Below are positions 45,570 through 56,080 of a DNA stretch of 64,000 bases, piece after piece. A program made the position numbers and the translations under genes. The notes beneath the pieces were generated by a model. That model had not been told where the DNA came from. It made no database searches and saw only the letters and a program-made list of their open reading frames with translations. The stretch is taken from contig NZ_FCNX02000009.1 of the NCBI RefSeq assembly GCF_001544835.2, forward strand, positions 268,226 through 332,225, given 5' to 3'. Positions within the stretch are counted from its first letter, which is position 1. The number at the start of each line of letters is the position of its first letter. The stretch is from Caballeronia fortuita. Lineage in GTDB: Bacteria; Pseudomonadota; Gammaproteobacteria; Burkholderiales; Burkholderiaceae.

Positions 45570-46428
45570 AATGTAGATGTCCTAATTCTGCAGACTTGAA
45601 TCAATCTGGGAAGTTAATCGGTAACGTCGCCAACTTCGTCGTTACGGCTACACACTCCCAGATACCTTGTACTCGATCGCGTCCCGCCCACTTCGTCGTC
45701 GACACCTTCAGTGGCGGCTTGTCAGGAGTCGACGATGGATCGCTGGAAAGAAGCGTTTCTACCGTCGAGGATGCGGGTGACCGCAGCTGCGCCGTGATCT
45801 GTCCAGCCGCAGGCTCCCTCGCCTTGAGTCGGACCTGATAGTTCACCGGTAATGAGATGCGTTCGAGCGCGCCGTTTGCTCTCTGCGTGGAGCGTGGAAT
45901 ATCGTATGTGTACATATCATAAGCATACGCATCAACATCAAGCGATCAAATACGGAGTAACCCTTGATGCCCATCAACGACGGGATTGGGGCCGTGGGCG
46001 GGCGGTCGTACCATATGTCGGTGCCGCGGAGACGTATCCATCGAGACGCTAACCGCCGACAAACAACGAGATACGTGACGACTTTTGGGAACACACGAAG
46101 CCGGTTTCCCGGTTCGCACCAAGCTTGCCGTAGACCCATCAACCTTTAGTTATTCTCATACCGAGTGGGGTGCGGTGCAGACGAGAAAACGATCGTATAG
46201 GCCGCTTCCTGTCGCCCTGTTGAGGTTCGGTACAGGACGGCGGCAGCATGCTTGGTAGGGCGCTTCTAGACGAGCGGGAATAGGCTGCCGTGTGGCGGCG
46301 CAAGCGATTCGCTCGGATGGATGGGTGTTAAAGGATGTGCCGCACGCAGTTTCCACAGCGGACAACCTGGAATGCCGCGCTTCACGAGTCGGTAAAGGGG
46401 GGCGGTCGACTGCCTTCAGGCCGACCTG
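45570..46428. other. Intergenic stretch between the AAHS transporter and the MarR gene
   Basis: About 860 bp without a convincing gene. An imperfect dyad ATCGTATGTGTACATATCAT at 45901-45920 stands about 330 nt upstream of the transporter start and might be an operator or part of a promoter. The rest shows only chance frames. Confidence 0.35.
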
Positions 46429-46899
46429 TCACCCGGCGGATTCGGCCACAGCCCTGAACCCATCGTCCGATCGATCTACCAGAATTTTCAACATTGCCAT
46501 GAAGTTTTCGCGGTCAGGCCCTGACAGCGGTTCGAGCATCCGCACTTGCGCCCGCATCATGGCGGGGCGAACCTCCCTAAGCAGCGCCTCACCCTCATCC
46601 GTTAGCGTCAGCAGCTTAAGGCGCCGGTCTTCTGATGATGGGCTGCGACGCATAAGCCTCCTTTTTTCGAGCCGGTCGATGACGCCTCCGATCGTTGACG
46701 CATCGAATCCAATCGCGCGCGAAAGGGAGCGCTGGTCGAGCTCAGGGCAGTCATGAACTCCTTGAAGTGCCGCATACTGCACCGGGGTGATTCCATACGT
46801 GGCGGTCTCATCGAGAAAGATGGCAACCGCCAATTGTTGAAGGCGGCGGATGTAGTGGCCTGGCAGATCGTGAAGGGACAAGTCAGTGGTTTGTGTCAT
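46429..46899 (-). CDS. mobR: MarR-family regulator (MobR-like)
   Basis: 156 residues from the ATG at 46899; a TTG at 46911 is a weaker alternative. Winged-helix MarR fold with QLAVAIFLDETATYGITPVQ and SLSRAIGFDASTIGGVIDRL (recognition helix) and the wing MRRSPSSEDRRLKLLTLTDE. In Comamonas testosteroni, MobR, a MarR protein, represses mobA and is released by 3-hydroxybenzoate. The neighbourhood here (mobA and an AAHS transporter on the same strand) supports the same role, so the symbol is given by analogy. A small palindrome (ATCATATGAT, 46938-46947) upstream of its start may be an autoregulatory site. Confidence 0.85.
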   Translation of the reverse strand: MTQTTDLSLHDLPGHYIRRLQQLAVAIFLDETATYGITPVQYAALQGVHDCPELDQRSLSRAIGFDASTIGGVIDRLEKRRLMRRSPSSEDRRLKLLTLTDEGEALLREVRPAMMRAQVRMLEPLSGPDRENFMAMLKILVDRSDDGFRAVAESAG

Positions 46900-46937
46900 T
46901 GCGGTAGGCAATCCAGCTACGGGTGCGATGAAGCGAA

Positions 46938-46947
46938 ATCATATGAT
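46938..46947. promoter_or_regulatory. Short palindrome upstream of mobR
   Basis: ATCATATGAT, perfect 10-bp palindrome 39-48 nt before the MarR start codon. It differs from the palindrome at mobA, so a shared regulator is not shown. Weak evidence. Between here and the ppc stop (47498) no gene is recognised. Confidence 0.25.
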
Positions 46948-47413
46948 ACTGTTTGTGCGCATGCTCATCATCAGCATAGCTTCTGCCACAGCGGTGCCGC
47001 AAGAAATGGATGGCGACGGTTTCATGTTAAGAGCTGAAGAGCGGCGCGACACTTCGCGGCGCACTTTTACTTGGAATAATTCGCATGCGCCATCTCGCTT
47101 TTATGACAGACGGCGGTGGTCATTAAGTGTGGCTCGTTCCCGTGTGCAGGTTCGATGTGTCATCTGCTTGCAACCGATGCACTGCACCCTTACGCACGCC
47201 GCGCGACGCCGCTGCGTCGACGACCGGACGATGACGCTCGATTCACGGCGCCGGCCTGGACGCCCGCGCGCACCCGTCAGACATCCAAGGTGCTCAATTA
47301 CAAGCCGCCGACGCGTTATGTCCGACCGGTCTGCTTTCGCTGCGACAAGAAGAAGAGTTCGGGACGCTGTCACGCCGCCGTTCGCCCTTATCTGCCGCGC
47401 GACTAAAGCTTAG

Positions 47414-47446
47414 CCTCAGGGCCCGCACCAAATGGGTGGCCTGAGG
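47414..47446 (-). terminator. Imperfect hairpin downstream of ppc
   Basis: CCTCAGG (47414-47420) and CCTGAGG (47440-47446) enclose further partly paired GC-rich sequence, about 50 nt past the ppc stop. There is no clear T-run on the minus strand. Probable transcript end for ppc. Confidence 0.4.
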
Positions 47447-47497
47447 GGCGGTTATTACGAAAGCGCGCTTGTTACCGAAATACAGTTACGACGGCTC

Positions 47498-50374
47498 TTA
47501 TCCCGTGTTCCGGAGTCCCGACGCTATTCCGTTGAGCGTCAAATAGATGCCGCGCGGCAGTTGCAGGTTCTCTTCACCTGCGCGGTGGCGCTTGAGCAGT
47601 TCCACCTGCAAGTGATTCAGCGGATCGAGATACGGAAAGCGGTTTTTGATCGAACGCGCGAGCAGCGGGTTGTCGGAGAGCCGCTCGCTTCGGCCGGTGA
47701 TCTCGGTGAGCACGTGACAGGTGCGCTCGTGTTCCGCGACGATCTTGTCGAACACCAGCTTGCGCAGCTTTTTGTCGCTGACGAGCTGCGCGTAGCGCGA
47801 TGCCACCGCGAGGTCGGTCTTCGCGAGCACCATGTCCATGTTCGACAGCAGATTCTTGAAGAACGGCCAGGTCTTGTGCATCTTGCGAAGCGCGGCAAGA
47901 CGCCGGGTGCGCTCGGCATCCGATCCGGCTTCATCGAGATAAGCGGTCACCGCGCTGCCGAAGCCGTACCAGCCGGTCAGAAGCAGCCGGCACTGGCCCC
48001 ACGAGAAGCCCCAGGGAATCGCGCGTAAATCCTCGATCTTCCGATGCTTCGGGTCTTGCAGCTTGCGCGATGCCGGCCGGCTGCCGATGTTCAGCTCCGC
48101 GATTTCCGCAATCGGCGTCGAGGAAAAGAAGTAATCGGTGAAGCCGGGCGTCTCGTAGACGAGCGCGCGATACGCGGCCATCGCGGCATCCGAAAGCGTC
48201 TGCATCGTCGCTTCGAACTGCGGCAGCTGTGCGGGCGCGTTCTCGTGCGGCAAGAGCGTGGCTTCGAGCGTCGCCGCCACGACCGTCTCCAGATTGCGAC
48301 GTCCGATTTCCGCGTTCGCGAATTTGCTCGCGATCACTTCGCCTTGCTCGGTTAGCCGAATCTGGCCGTCGACGGTGCCGGGCGGCTGCGACAAAATCGC
48401 CTGATACGTCGGACCGCCTCCGCGCCCGACCGTGCCGCCGCGCCCGTGAAAGAGCCTGAGCGTCGTCCTGCGTTCCTTGAACAGCGCGACGAGCGCCAGT
48501 TCCGCGCGATACAACTCCCAGTTCGACGTGAGAAAGCCGCCGTCCTTGTTGCTGTCCGAATAGCCGAGCATGACTTCCTGCTCGTTGCCCTGATTTTCGA
48601 TCAGCTTGTCGATGCCCGGCAGCGCGAAGAACTCGCCCATGATGACGGGCGCATTGCGCAAGTCCGCGATGGTTTCGAAAAGCGGAATCACCATCAGACC
48701 GTCGCGCGCGGCGTCGTCCTTGCGGCCGAGACAGCCTTGCAGCACGCCGGTTTCCTTTTGCAGCAGCATGACTTCCAGCAGATCGCTGACGGTTTCCGTG
48801 TGCGAAATGATGTAGTTGCGCACCGCCCGCGCGCCGAACTTCTCGCGGATTTCCCGCGCCGCTTCGAGCACGCCGAGTTCGCTTTTCGCGAGATCGGTAT
48901 ATTGCGCGTAGGGTAGGCGCAGCGGCCGCGGCTGTCCGAGCTCCTTCAGGAGCACATCGCGTTTCTGCGCTTCGTCGAGCGACGCGTAATCGGCCACGAC
49001 GCCGCCGCGCGCGAGCAGTTCCGCCACGACCGCCTCGTGGATATCCGAGCTTTGCCGCAAGTCGATGCTCGCGAGATGAAAGCCGAACACTTCGGACGCC
49101 CGCGCGAGCGGCGACAGGCGCTGCGCCGCCAGCGACGCGCCGTGGTTCTGCGCAAGCGATTCGATCAGCACGTTCAGATCGCGCGTGAACTCGGCGGCGT
49201 CGGCATACGGTGTCGCGCGGATCGGGGCTGCGCCGCGCCCGGCGCTGCGCACGGCCACCACGCCTTCGCCGAGCCGCACGCGCGCGCTTGCGGCCAGCCG
49301 CGTGTAGATGCCGATCAGCGCGCGCCGGTACGGCTCGTCCGTGCGATGCGGCGAGTGGTCAGGCGATGCATCCGCGAGCGCGAGCAGCGCATCGCTCGCT
49401 CCCGCAAGCAGATTGGACACCGACAGTTCCGCGCCGAGCTTGTGCACCTCTTCCAGATAGTGTTCGAAGATGACGGTCGCCTGCCGCGTGATGGCGGCGT
49501 CGAGCGTTTCCGCCGTGACGTTCGGGTTGCCGTCGCGGTCGCCCCCGATCCAGCTTCCCATCTGGAAGAACGGCGGCAGCCGCGTGGGCAGGCCGTGCTG
49601 GGCGAGCGCGGCTTCGATATCGGCGTAGAGCGCGGGAATCTCGGCGAGGAAGGTCGCGCGGTAATAGGAGAGCGCGTTCTCGATTTCATCGGCGACGGTC
49701 AGGCGCGCGTCGCGCAGCATGCGCGTCTGCCAGAGCGACGTCACGCGTGCGCGCAGCACCGCCTCGTTCTGCGCGCGTTCGCGGGCGGTCAGTTCCTGAT
49801 CGCGCTCGGCGAGCAGTCGCGCGATGTCGTGCTGCGCGTCGAGGATGCTCTTGCGCTGCACTTCGGTCGGGTGCGCAGTCAGCACCGGAACGATGAGCGC
49901 GTCGTCGAAAAACTTCTGCAGCATCTTGCGCGTGGCGCTGACGTTTTTCTGCTCGCGCATGCGCTCGATGGCATAGGCGATGGTGCCCGGCTGCGGCGCC
50001 GAGCCCGCGAGCGCGTGAATGCGGCGGCGGCGGTTGTGGTGGCGGTCTTCCGCGATATTCGCCAGATGCGAGAAATAGCTGAACGCGCGTACGACGGAAA
50101 CCGTCAGCTCCGGCGAGAGCTCGCGGAGCCGTTTTTCCAGCGCCTGCGACGCCTCCTTATCGTCCTCCCGGCGAAACCTGACGGCTGTTTGACGAATCCT
50201 CTCGATCACGTCGTACACGGCGTCGCCTTGCTGCTCACGCAGCACTTCGCCGAGCAGCCGACCGAGGAAGCGAACGTCTTCGAAGAGAGGGCGATCCTTG
50301 TCGGTGCTGTTTTGCGACTGTCCGGAGGTCGTGAGGTTTCCGTTGCGCTCGATTGCAGCATTGGAGCTATCCAT
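47498..50374 (-). CDS. ppc: Phosphoenolpyruvate carboxylase
   Basis: 958 residues. It carboxylates PEP to oxaloacetate to refill the TCA cycle; cytosolic tetramer in the family. The two signature motifs are present: [13 protein letters not shown] with catalytic H168, and the glycine loop [28 protein letters not shown] and the conserved C-terminal tail (LRNTG) are also intact. The N-terminus has a non-conserved stretch of about 27 residues before the family start. Strong high-GC wobble use differs from the flanking accessory genes and marks it as core genome. It stands alone on the minus strand. Confidence 0.97.
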   Translation of the reverse strand: MDSSNAAIERNGNLTTSGQSQNSTDKDRPLFEDVRFLGRLLGEVLREQQGDAVYDVIERIRQTAVRFRREDDKEASQALEKRLRELSPELTVSVVRAFSYFSHLANIAEDRHHNRRRRIHALAGSAPQPGTIAYAIERMREQKNVSATRKMLQKFFDDALIVPVLTAHPTEVQRKSILDAQHDIARLLAERDQELTARERAQNEAVLRARVTSLWQTRMLRDARLTVADEIENALSYYRATFLAEIPALYADIEAALAQHGLPTRLPPFFQMGSWIGGDRDGNPNVTAETLDAAITRQATVIFEHYLEEVHKLGAELSVSNLLAGASDALLALADASPDHSPHRTDEPYRRALIGIYTRLAASARVRLGEGVVAVRSAGRGAAPIRATPYADAAEFTRDLNVLIESLAQNHGASLAAQRLSPLARASEVFGFHLASIDLRQSSDIHEAVVAELLARGGVVADYASLDEAQKRDVLLKELGQPRPLRLPYAQYTDLAKSELGVLEAAREIREKFGARAVRNYIISHTETVSDLLEVMLLQKETGVLQGCLGRKDDAARDGLMVIPLFETIADLRNAPVIMGEFFALPGIDKLIENQGNEQEVMLGYSDSNKDGGFLTSNWELYRAELALVALFKERRTTLRLFHGRGGTVGRGGGPTYQAILSQPPGTVDGQIRLTEQGEVIASKFANAEIGRRNLETVVAATLEATLLPHENAPAQLPQFEATMQTLSDAAMAAYRALVYETPGFTDYFFSSTPIAEIAELNIGSRPASRKLQDPKHRKIEDLRAIPWGFSWGQCRLLLTGWYGFGSAVTAYLDEAGSDAERTRRLAALRKMHKTWPFFKNLLSNMDMVLAKTDLAVASRYAQLVSDKKLRKLVFDKIVAEHERTCHVLTEITGRSERLSDNPLLARSIKNRFPYLDPLNHLQVELLKRHRAGEENLQLPRGIYLTLNGIASGLRNTG

Positions 50375-50743
50375 AAAGTCCTTATTGCTCGAGGTTTACA
50401 AGCGATACGAAGTAAGAACCGTCTTCAGTCGGATAGTGATGATCCATCCAATCGTAATGCGCAGTGGCGTATGCCCGACCAAAAGAGGGCGTCGGTTTGC
50501 GCAGCGCGACGCTCTCACTTCGCGGACACCGTCTTCTAGCGGCTTCGGGAATCCCTGCTTCTGAATTGTCTAGCTTGGGGCAGGTCATATGTTAATGACA
50601 AGTGTCGGGCCCATATCATGGACTTTGGTGTTCCATGCTTGATAAGGATTGTGAAGATCCCGAGAGCGGGTTGCTTGGGCGCTGCTTCGATGCCCGCTCG
50701 CGAGGGGGCATTGCTGGACCACCACTCCGTTAAGCGATGTGCC

Positions 50744-50781
50744 AAAAAAAGGCCCTGCCAAAATGATTTAGTGGCAGGGCC
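50744..50781 (-). terminator. Strong intrinsic terminator facing the minus strand
   Basis: Perfect 10-bp stem GGCCCTGCCA (50751-50760) / TGGCAGGGCC (50772-50781) with seven A's on the left, which read as a T-run on the minus strand. A second GC-rich stem (CCCCCGCG 50781-50788 / CGCGGGGG 50803-50810) lies beside it. It terminates the citrate synthase remnant. Confidence 0.85.
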
Positions 50782-50799
50782 CCCCGCGCATGTCTTTTC

Positions 50800-51070
50800 T
50801 CACGCGGGGGACCTGAGATCGTTTTTCCGGAACCGTCCGGCGGGCGCTACGGATTGAAGATCATCGGGCCCGATGTAATTTGCGCCGCGCCGAGTGACCT
50901 TGTTGTCGATACGCTGCTCGACGATGTGCGCACTCCATCCTGGTGTGCGGGAAACGACAAAAAGCGGCGTGAGCATCGTGGTGGGAACGCCCATCATTGG
51001 ATACGAGGCCGCGGTGAGCCAGTCGAGGTTTGGGAACAACTCCGCGTCCCATCACCGATTCCAGGCGCTC
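50800..51070 (-). pseudogene. C-terminal remnant of a citrate/2-methylcitrate synthase
   Basis: The minus strand reads [20 protein letters not shown], then [20 protein letters not shown] and [16 protein letters not shown] (51039-50830). This is the last part of citrate-synthase-fold enzymes: the active-site region NLD..., the 'TP.F..SR..GW.AH..EQ' helix and the DN..R arginine. An adjacent frame adds [14 protein letters not shown] just upstream (about 51097-51050), so one frameshift separates the pieces. The catalytic histidine domain is missing. The strong terminator right after it is intact. From about 51260 back to 51100 only vague similarity continues. Confidence 0.75.
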
Positions 51071-51259
51071 GGCGTTGCCATGCGAATTCGCGGCCATGCC
51101 GCCGCCCGACTAACAGAGCGCCTTGAAGCCGACGGCCTCGGGGCATTTTTGCCGCATATGCGGTAATCGCGCCGACGGCCTGCAGCGGCGAATCGTCAAA
51201 GACGGCCTGCCGAGAGCGCGCGCCGGCTTTATGTGCAGTCTCAATCGATGAACTCACAG

Positions 51260-52443
51260 TTGCCCCTCCTAACGTGTCGCCTCCTAGCCAACTTCCTTGC
51301 CAAGCATCGGATTTCAGGTTAAGTGACGAAATTGGTGCAGTATTTATCCGCGCTCACGCTGTATCGTATGCAACGCGAAATTCAGATTTCATGTATCGCC
51401 CGGGTCCTAGGCCCCCCTTGGGCCTTGGCGGCTCAAGTTAGCGTCGCATACAGCTGCGGGCACGAGGAGGAGCCCCGACCTACGCTTTGAAGAGCCGGGC
51501 GTCTGCTTAGCAAGACCTACCACTCGGTGCAAATGAATGGTTGACCCGTTTCCATCCAATCACTTTGTGTCTCGGCCGGTTGACTGAATCCTCTTTCTGT
51601 CTTCTCCACGCCCTGAAGTCTAAGTCGCTCCTCCTGTTTCGTTACCTCGATGAACTGCACACCGTTGAGACACCAACCTTTTCTTGCGAACATATAAGAC
51701 CTCACTTGGATTGACCGAAATTTTACGGAGGATTGTTGAACGGCCCGAAGGTCTCGGGGAAATATGGTTTAGCTCTTCCCCTCATAGACCAAGCCTATAT
51801 CGGAGTTGCATCCCCGCGTCACGCGGAACGGTGAAGATCTGTCCAAAATTCAAGCATCGAGGCCTCGAGGGAAGTCGTAGTCGAGTTAATTCGCCAGAGC
51901 TTGCCTGTGAGCCCAGAATCGAACTCCAGAGTTACATGTGGCGCAGCAGGTCTCGGGCGTCGCGCTCGAAGCGCATCTGAGACCTGATTAGCTGCTTGGC
52001 GTACTCCCAGGGTACAGAACCGACGGTTTTGCACGAACGCGAGCGCCAGTTTTCGAATAAAAATCTATCTACGCTGCGTTCCTGCGTGAGGAAACTCTCT
52101 TCCCGTCTCGCGGCGGATGAGAGTTTGTTGCAAAGGTCAGGAGCTCGATACAGCGAACTAGCACCCCTGCCGCTGCTTCCGGCAAGTTGTTTACTAGGGG
52201 CTACCCTAACGTGAAACCCTTCGTCGGCACCGGTACACCGTAATATGGAGGGAGATAGATTTCAACTATATCCGGCATGGCCAAGTCATATTTCCTCCCA
52301 TGCCGAGATAGAGGTTAGCTTTGTCTCCATGCTACCGCCGAGAAACACTAGAACCTGATACAGCGCCGGTTACAACTGCGCTCGATGCCGGGGTAAGCAA
52401 GCCTCGCCTTGGCGAGAGCCTTAAGCATTTTTGGAGACAACTA
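51260..52443. other. Long non-coding or decayed stretch
   Basis: About 1.2 kb between the citrate synthase remnant and the AAHS transporter. Several short frames are present, for example a 62-residue one on the minus strand at 51517-51705, but none shows a family motif with a good ribosome-binding site. The right end must hold the promoter of the downstream operon. Confidence 0.4.
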
Positions 52444-53808
52444 ATGAACAAACGCGTGATCGATGTCCAGAAGTTTCTGGACGACCACCGCTTTTCTGGC
52501 TTTCAGTGGGCAATCCTAATACTGTGCTTTTTGGTGGTCGCGGTCGACGGCCTCGATACCGCGGCGATGGGTTTCATCGCCCCCTCATTGGTAACAGAGT
52601 GGGGCGTAACTAAGGCCGCGCTCGCGCCGGTGATGAGCGCGGCACTCTTCGGTCTTGCTATTGGCGCACTGACCGCCGGTCCATTGGCAGACAAGTACGG
52701 GCGAAAGAAGGTCGTCGTGGCGTCCGCATTCATCTTTGGCCTTGCTTGCCTTTTGAGCGCTGCTTCGTGGTCACTTTGGTCGTTGACGGTTCTCCGGTTT
52801 GTGACAGGACTCGGTTTGGGTGCCGCGATGCCGAACACCGTCACGCTCATGAGCGAATATGCGCCGCGCGCACGTCGCGCACTGCTGACAACCCTGATGT
52901 TCTGCGGCTTCTCGCTCGGCTCGGCCGCCTCAGGGTTTGTTGCTTCTCATATCATCCCAGCGTTCGGATGGCGCAGCCTTCTTATCGTTGGGGGAGCCCT
53001 TCCCCTGATTTTGGTTGTGCTGCTTGCCGTCGTTCTTCCTGAGTCGGTCCGGTTTCTGGTCTGCAAGGGCGCGTCTGCGGAACGCGTCGCGAGGATTCTC
53101 AAGCGCATCTCCACCGACACAGATTTGTCAGGCGCGACGTTCACCGTCCCGGAAGTCGTCGGCGCAGCTTCTGAGTCGTCGATCAAAGCGCTTTTTCGGC
53201 ATAACAACGGCGTAGGAACGGCATTGCTATGGACTACCTACTTCATGGGTCTGGTGGTGGTCTACATGCTAACGGGTTGGCTTCCGACGCTCATGAAGGA
53301 AGCCGGCATTTCCTTGGCCCAGGCGGCGGTCGTTACCGGCATGTTCATGTTCGGCAGCACGTTCGGCACTCTCTTGATGGGCTGGCTGATGGACCGGATG
53401 AACAACCATGTGGTCATGGGCGTTTCGTATGCGGCCGCTGCAGTTTGTGTCGTTGCTATCGGGATGCACCCGGGAGACGTCGCGCTTCTGCGAGTTCTCG
53501 TCTTCGCCGCAGGCTTTGCGATGGGGGCACAAGTGTCGATGGTTATTCTCGCCGCTCAGTTCTATCAGACGCAGTACCGTGCGACTGGCGTTAGCTGGAT
53601 GCTCGGCATTGGCCGCTTCGGCGGAATTCTTGGTGCTTCCACAGGCGGGATTTTGATGACGATGGGTTACGACTTTCGCACCATTTTCTTCGGCCTAGCA
53701 GTACCTGCGGCATTGGCTGCTGCTGCCGTGAGCCTGAAGGGCGTGTACTACGCGCATCGTCCCAGCGCCATCCCTGTCGGGTCTGCCCCCGAGCTGGACG
53801 CTCACTGA
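52444..53808 (+). CDS. MFS transporter, AAHS type
   Basis: 454 residues from the ATG at 52444, preceded by TTGGAGA; a 41-codon in-frame extension to 52321 lacks hydrophobic or conserved character. Helix 1 has VDGLDTAAMGFIAPSL and loop 2 LADKYGRKKVV, both AAHS-like. Twelve helices, inner membrane. It leads an operon with a CoA-transferase and a CitE-type lyase, so an organic acid that is activated with CoA is the likely cargo. Confidence 0.88.
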   Translation: MNKRVIDVQKFLDDHRFSGFQWAILILCFLVVAVDGLDTAAMGFIAPSLVTEWGVTKAALAPVMSAALFGLAIGALTAGPLADKYGRKKVVVASAFIFGLACLLSAASWSLWSLTVLRFVTGLGLGAAMPNTVTLMSEYAPRARRALLTTLMFCGFSLGSAASGFVASHIIPAFGWRSLLIVGGALPLILVVLLAVVLPESVRFLVCKGASAERVARILKRISTDTDLSGATFTVPEVVGAASESSIKALFRHNNGVGTALLWTTYFMGLVVVYMLTGWLPTLMKEAGISLAQAAVVTGMFMFGSTFGTLLMGWLMDRMNNHVVMGVSYAAAAVCVVAIGMHPGDVALLRVLVFAAGFAMGAQVSMVILAAQFYQTQYRATGVSWMLGIGRFGGILGASTGGILMTMGYDFRTIFFGLAVPAALAAAAVSLKGVYYAHRPSAIPVGSAPELDAH

Positions 53809-53897
53809 TCTCAAGACGAATCTCTCGCTAAATGGTCAGGATACAACGGCGGGCGCCGAGGCCCGGCCTAGTACGAAAGCAATTACTTGGAGAAATC

Positions 53898-55082
53898 ATG
53901 CGACCACTGGACGGAGTCAAAGTCGTCACCCTCGAACATGCTATCGCTGCCCCGTTTTGCACACGGCAGCTTGCGGACCTCGGTGCGCGAGTGATCAAGA
54001 TCGAGCGCCCTGGTAGTGGCGACTTTGCACGAGCGTACGACAGCCGCGTGAACGGGATGTCCTCTCACTTTGTCTGGACAAATCGATCGAAGGAGAGCCT
54101 TGCATTGGACCTCAAGGCTGACGGCGCAAGAGAAGTCATCCACGCTCTTCTCGAAGATACTGATGTCCTGGTTCAAAATCTTGCACCGGGTGCGGCCGAG
54201 CGTCTCGGGTTGGGCTACGATGCACTTCGCGAGCGGTTCCCCCGACTCATCGTTTGCAACATCAGCGGATACGGTCCCGACGGCCCTTACCGAGACAAGA
54301 AGGCGTACGACCTGCTCATACAAAGTGAAGCCGGCTTCCTTTCTGTGACAGGCTCACAGGAGGAAACAGCAAAGGCCGGCTGCTCTGTCGCCGACATCTC
54401 AGCCGGGATGTATGCGTACACCAACATCCTCGCCGCCTTGTTGCAGCGCCAGAAGACGGGCGAAGGATGCCGCATTGACGTTTCGATGCTCGAAAGCATG
54501 GTCGAGTGGATGAGCTTCCCGCTTTACTATGCCATCGAGGACCAGCCGCCTCCGCCACGAGCCGGCGCTGCTCATGCGACCATATTCCCGTACGGACCTT
54601 TTGAAGCCGGAGATGGAAGAACCGTGATGCTTGGGCTGCAGAACGAGCGCGAGTGGGTCCTTTTTTGCGAAAAGGTGCTTCAGCGACCTGCGCTGGCGAA
54701 GGACGAGCGCTTCAGTGCCAATCCGAAGCGGGTTGCGCACAAGGGGGAACTTCGCGACATCATTACATCAATCCTGTCGACGCTGAGCGCAGCAGAGGTT
54801 GTCGGCCGACTCGACGCAGCAGGCATTGCCAATGCGCAGGTCAATGACATGCATGCAGTCTGGCGCCATCCGCAATTGCAGGCGCGCGGTCGCTGGACGG
54901 AAGTGGACAGCCCTGCAGGGAAAATTCCGGCGCTTCTCCCGCCTGGCATTCCTGCGTCGTTCAATCCTCGAATGGACCCTATTCCCGAGTTAGGACAGCA
55001 CACTGAGTCTATCTTGCGTGAGCTTGGACTAACACCGGACAAGAAAGCCGACCGTTCAGACGTAGCCGAAGCTTCTGCCTAA
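53898..55082 (+). CDS. Family III CoA-transferase (CaiB/BaiF)
   Basis: 394 residues from the ATG at 53898, preceded by TTGGAGAAATC; in-frame codons back to 53832 have no family similarity. Family motifs: PLDGVKVVTLEHAIAAPFCT at the start, LGARVIKIERPGSGDFAR, and the catalytic aspartate in KKAYDLLIQSEAG (near 140). Such enzymes move CoA from succinyl-CoA or another donor to a carboxylic acid. Paired with the CitE-like lyase next door (12-nt gap to its ATG), it would activate a hydroxy-acid such as citramalate or malate for cleavage; the exact acid is not known. Confidence 0.9.
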   Translation: MRPLDGVKVVTLEHAIAAPFCTRQLADLGARVIKIERPGSGDFARAYDSRVNGMSSHFVWTNRSKESLALDLKADGAREVIHALLEDTDVLVQNLAPGAAERLGLGYDALRERFPRLIVCNISGYGPDGPYRDKKAYDLLIQSEAGFLSVTGSQEETAKAGCSVADISAGMYAYTNILAALLQRQKTGEGCRIDVSMLESMVEWMSFPLYYAIEDQPPPPRAGAAHATIFPYGPFEAGDGRTVMLGLQNEREWVLFCEKVLQRPALAKDERFSANPKRVAHKGELRDIITSILSTLSAAEVVGRLDAAGIANAQVNDMHAVWRHPQLQARGRWTEVDSPAGKIPALLPPGIPASFNPRMDPIPELGQHTESILRELGLTPDKKADRSDVAEASA

Positions 55083-55094
55083 TTGGAAACTGGA

Positions 55095-55904
55095 ATGGCC
55101 GCAAAAACCTACCTGTTTGTACCCGGCAATCGTCCTGAGCGCTTCGAAAAGGCGTACGCCTCCGGCGCTGATGCTGTCATCCTCGACTTGGAGGATGCTG
55201 TCGCGACGGAAGCTAAGGTCGAAGCCCGAGACGCTGTTTGCAAATGGCTCAGCGAGAGCGGAAAAGCATACGTTCGCGTGAACGCAGCGGATACCGAGTG
55301 GTTTAAGAGCGATCTGGCCGATATCGTAACTTGCGCGGGCCTGCTCGGCATTGTTGTGCCAAAGGCAGAGGACGCCGACTTCCTTGCGACCGTATCGGGG
55401 AAATTACCACCCCACGCTGTTTTGTTGCCGCTGATCGAAACCGCCGTGGGCTTTGAAAGCTTGCGTGCTATTGCGCGCAGTCCCAAAGTCGAGCGGTTGC
55501 TATTCGGTACTATCGACTTCCAAGTCGATACGGGCATCCGCGGAGATGGAGAGGAGCTTCAGTATTTCCGTTCGGAAATCACGCTAGTATCGCGGCTGGC
55601 CGGCCTAGCCGGCCCAGTCGATGGTGTTACCGCGACGCTCGATGATGGAGAGCAACTACGCCTTGAGACTCTCCGTGGCCGCGATCTAGGGTTTAGAGGA
55701 AAGCTCTGTATCCATCCAAAGCAGATTGCTCATGTAAACGCGGCGTTCACGCCGAATGCGGATGAGATTGACTGGGCTAAGCGCGTCCTCAAAGCCGTCG
55801 AAAAAAGCAAGGGCTCGGCCACAACCGTGGACGGCAAGATGGTTGATGTTCCGATCATCTTAAAAGCACGCGATGTATTGCAATCGGCGGGCGTGCCTAG
55901 CTAA
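55095..55904 (+). CDS. CitE-like acyl-CoA lyase (HpcH/HpaI family)
   Basis: 269 residues from the ATG at 55095. TIM-barrel lyase: KTYLFVPGNRPERFEKA, the metal/aspartate block ADAVILDLEDAV near 30-41, the conserved arginine in AYVRVNA, the VPKAEDAD strand, PLIETAVGFESL and GKLCIHPKQI. Relatives include citryl-CoA, malyl-CoA and citramalyl-CoA lyases. After a CoA-transferase the simplest reaction is cleavage of citramalyl-CoA to acetyl-CoA and pyruvate or of malyl-CoA to acetyl-CoA and glyoxylate. No hydratase of the itaconate pathway is present, which argues against itaconate as the direct substrate. Confidence 0.9.
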   Translation: MAAKTYLFVPGNRPERFEKAYASGADAVILDLEDAVATEAKVEARDAVCKWLSESGKAYVRVNAADTEWFKSDLADIVTCAGLLGIVVPKAEDADFLATVSGKLPPHAVLLPLIETAVGFESLRAIARSPKVERLLFGTIDFQVDTGIRGDGEELQYFRSEITLVSRLAGLAGPVDGVTATLDDGEQLRLETLRGRDLGFRGKLCIHPKQIAHVNAAFTPNADEIDWAKRVLKAVEKSKGSATTVDGKMVDVPIILKARDVLQSAGVPS

Positions 55905-56080
55905 GCTCGTGAACGTTGCGCCGAAGTTTGCTAATTGCAGCCGCCTGTAGCGACCAGATACTAGTGACGTTTTGAGGATCGTTTCGTGCCGGACAAGTTG
56001 GTAGCTCGCTCGCCATTGCGAAGAATGCTAATCAGAGCCCAACACATCATTATTTTAAAGACTCTAGCGGAGACAGAATC

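Noticed and set aside
49037..50539. 500-residue open frame on the plus strand opposite ppc
   Set aside because: Antisense shadow of a high-GC gene: Arg/Ala/Val/Gly-rich with no family similarity, whereas ppc has all its motifs.
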